Shown: positions 62,226 to 64,000 of the stretch, in pieces | How the letters are laid out: each line of letters begins with the position of its first letter | Position numbering within the stretch: position 1 is the first letter of the stretch | NCBI GenBank assembly: GCA_002189035.1 | Contig: NEEC01000009.1 | Location: 186,001 to 250,000 of the forward strand | Direction of reading: 5' to 3' | Source of the DNA: Utricularia gibba | Lineage: Eukaryota > Streptophyta > Magnoliopsida > Lamiales > Lentibulariaceae | DNA length: 64,000 bases | The notes under the pieces: generated by a model | Seen by the model: the letters and a program-made list of their open reading frames with translations, nothing else | Database searches by the model: none | What the model was told of the DNA's origin: nothing | Translations under genes and position numbers: made by a program

Positions 62226-62308
62226 CATGCATCCTATCTTTTCAGGCACCGCAAATATGCTCTTGTGGTGCCTGGCATCGATGCGCCAACTGAGTGCATG
62301 TGTGTCGC
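62226..62308. repeat. Direct repeat, copy 2 (with GCACC hairpin)
   Basis: Second copy of the 83-base unit, few changes. Its hairpin arms AGGCACCGCA and TGTGGTGCCT pair at nine of ten positions around the loop AATATGCTCT. Confidence 0.85.
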
Positions 62309-62570
62309 GTTCGATCTTTAGGTGTGATTCAAGTCGAGTGGATATTTATTTGGATCGTGTATATCTAACAAGGGCATACGGGCGTAGTTTATGCATAAAC
62401 CACGCCCGTATTCCCTTGTTTGGTATACCCGATCCAATTGCTCCTAAGGGTCGAACGTTAATTAAGATTTAAAATAAATAAATATCCACTCGATCCAAAG
62501 TATACCTAAGGATCAAATGATAATATCAATATTAAAATAAAAAAAGGTTCGATCCGAATCATACCTAAGG
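62305..62570. repeat. Palindromic repeat family, copy B
   Basis: Centred near 62393 on an imperfect palindrome of about 54 bases (AACAAGGGCATACGGGCG... and its inverse) that shares the core of copy A at 36749. On both sides are related segments, such as GAGTGGATATTTATTTGGAT on the left and ATCCACTCGATCC on the right, so the whole repeat is a loose inverted repeat. It holds small hairpins such as TTCGATCC...GGATCGAA with perfect 8-base arms. Confidence 0.78.
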
Positions 62571-62757
62571 ATCGAATGGTAATAAAAATATTAAATTAAG
62601 GTATTATTTTAAATGAATATGCATATAAGAATATTTGAGAATTTATGTTTAGTTTTTTGTAATTTATGAAGTGTATATTGAAAAACCCATGATTAAAGTA
62701 GAGTGAGTAACATCATAATGTTCCGAAATTCAAACCACTGTTACATGCCATGAATGT

Positions 62758-64000
62758 TCAAGCAAAAACTTTGTAATAATCCCACATGGGGTGATTAGCA
62801 TCTAATGGAGGCTGTCCAATTCGTGCATGCTTCACGAAACTCGGTATATCATTTGCTTCTAGTAGACCTTGAAGGAAGATGCGTATTTCTCCACACTCAG
62901 CTAACGCAGCATCTCTTACATCTATGTACTGGTATGGCGTTGGGAAGACAGCGTTGTCATGTTGTGGCACAATAAGCAGGATGGTCTAAATGTCAGTAGG
63001 AAACATGCATACCAGACTATATGATCGCAGATAGACTTAACTGGGTTTCTGATGGACTTGAACAGGGAGTTGTCAATAAGTAAGGTGTTGGTTGCATCAT
63101 ACCGACCCAAGAAGCCTTCATCTTCCCCTGGCAACTCCTTCAACACAGCAGCTTTTGACCTATTATCATGCACACGTACATGCGTTTTAGTTGTCTTCGA
63201 TGCATCCCATATGAAAGCCAGCGAGGTGTCTGCATCTGGCCCAAACACCCACTTGGTGATCTCATGTAGTTGTGCACTATAGAACATAGACAGATGTTAG
63301 AGCATTAGATAGCAGCACATGCTCTGCAGATTTCATGGAGTGGGACATATACCGACATCAAAGTTTGCAAGACACCATTCGATGAACTCACGAGCAAAGG
63401 GCCTGAGGAAGACTGCCAAACCAAGAAAAAATGGATTGGTTGAACATGACACAACCATGAGACAATGTTGCGGTGTCTTACTATTTCTCCCATATATCAC
63501 AGCATCTGGTTTCCGATGCAACCTTTGGTACTTGGCTTTGAAGACAATGTCTACTAGCACTCCGTTGACGTCCAACACAAGGAGCTTGCACACTTGTTGC
63601 CTGGGTGATGAACTGGGGCCAGTGTATGCCCACCTACTTTCATACCAATTTAGCCTTGCACGTAGTTGGACATTCTCTTCTAGGATTCTGTCCACATCCA
63701 CAGTAGCAGTTGGTTGCGGGTTGTCTTCCTCCACATTGCTCCCTACATCCTGTTGTCGATCAGATGCAAATGCTAGTGACATCTCTTCCTCAATGATCAC
63801 GTCGTCAGGCTTTGATCGCTCGCGTATCACTCTTCCTTGGCCACACCAGAAGTGGCGAGTACCGGCAACGTCCACCACAAGGGGTACTATGTCACTCAAT
63901 GCCTTACTCTTTTCACTAAACATAGTCAACAAGGCATCCACCCTCTGCTTCGATAGTTTATCAAATCCTACAACATGGATAATCGAATATCATAAATCAC
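62758..64000 (-). CDS. Transposon-domain/FCP1-type HAD phosphatase fusion gene of H3 (partial)
   Basis: The 5' part lies beyond the window. An exon starting at 63967 gives DKLSKQRVDALLTMFSEKSK and ALSDIVPLVVDVAGTRHFWC, which matches the H2 gene block by block, then a probable coiled coil (DRILEENVQLRARLNWYES) and HAD motif I (KLLVLDVNGVLVDIV). The next exons give FLRPFAREFIEWCLANFDVG, then FIWDASKTTKTHVRVHDNRS, NTLLIDNSLFKSIRNP and the last exon ending NHPMWDYYKVFA (stop at 62758). The second Asp of DxD is Asn, and the WSS of motif II reads CPT if that exon continues, so phosphatase activity is doubtful. No internal stop is seen within exons. It overlaps no host gene. Confidence 0.75.

Larger units (their letters stand above)
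60478..64000 (-). mobile_element. PIF/Harbinger-type element (H3), cut by the window edge
   Basis: Carries an intact Myb/SANT-like gene pointing inward (60756-61834, plus) and an FCP1-type fusion gene on the minus strand (62758 to beyond 64000). This is the mirror image of the right half of H2, so the transposase is expected beyond the right edge. Neither terminal repeat is confirmed; the left coordinate is a guess. Direct repeats (62079 and 62226) and palindromic repeat copy B lie between the two genes. Confidence 0.7.

Noticed and set aside
62079-62308. Possible CRISPR-like array
   Set aside because: Only two long units in a plant transposon; this is a simple direct repeat.

Overview
This is a 64 kb stretch of a flowering-plant nuclear genome, probably a woody eudicot; the species cannot be told from the sequence alone. 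Genes are split by many short GT-AG introns, intergenic DNA is AT-rich, and the right half is full of nested PIF/Harbinger DNA transposons and an old Ty3/gypsy retrotransposon. There is no operon logic: the neighbours are unrelated housekeeping, signalling and developmental genes.

Host genes, left to right: an AP2/TOE-type floral repressor with a miR172 target site (2848-4759, minus); VPS53 of the GARP tethering complex (8550-13728, minus); a USP-domain receptor-like cytoplasmic kinase (16942-19900, minus); a short Cys-rich protein (20313-20552, plus); a group III patatin-like protein (22622-24312, plus); plastid chorismate synthase (25148-28336, minus); a MIR160 hairpin (about 29915-30010, minus); a Golgi rhomboid-like/TMEM115 protein (50539-52342, plus); a taxilin-like coiled-coil protein (52621-55125, minus); and VPS33 of the HOPS/CORVET complexes (55639-59971, minus).

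The segment 33570-48830 is transposon on transposon. A truncated Harbinger end (33746-34534) abuts an outer Harbinger element (about 34538-43660) with a decayed transposase. A second, 6.2 kb Harbinger element (36935-43154) with matching terminal inverted repeats and TAA target-site duplications lies inside the outer one. Beyond these lies a Ty3/gypsy internal region on the minus strand (43664 to about 47870). A third Harbinger-type element starts near 60.5 kb and runs off the right edge.

The most unusual observation is in these Harbinger elements. Besides transposase and Myb/SANT-like genes, both the 6.2 kb element and the right-edge element carry a third gene in the same relative position and orientation. 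Its C-terminal half is a plant FCP1/HAD-type phosphatase domain; its N-terminal half resembles the plant 'putative gypsy type transposon' domain. One intron is conserved in position and phase between the two diverged copies, so the gene looks like a regular component of this transposon lineage rather than a one-off capture. The same elements share GCACCGC-type short hairpins, and a palindromic repeat family built around a 50 bp perfect palindrome sits next to or inside them. The 6.2 kb copy is broken by frameshifts, but the right-edge element has an intact Myb-like gene.
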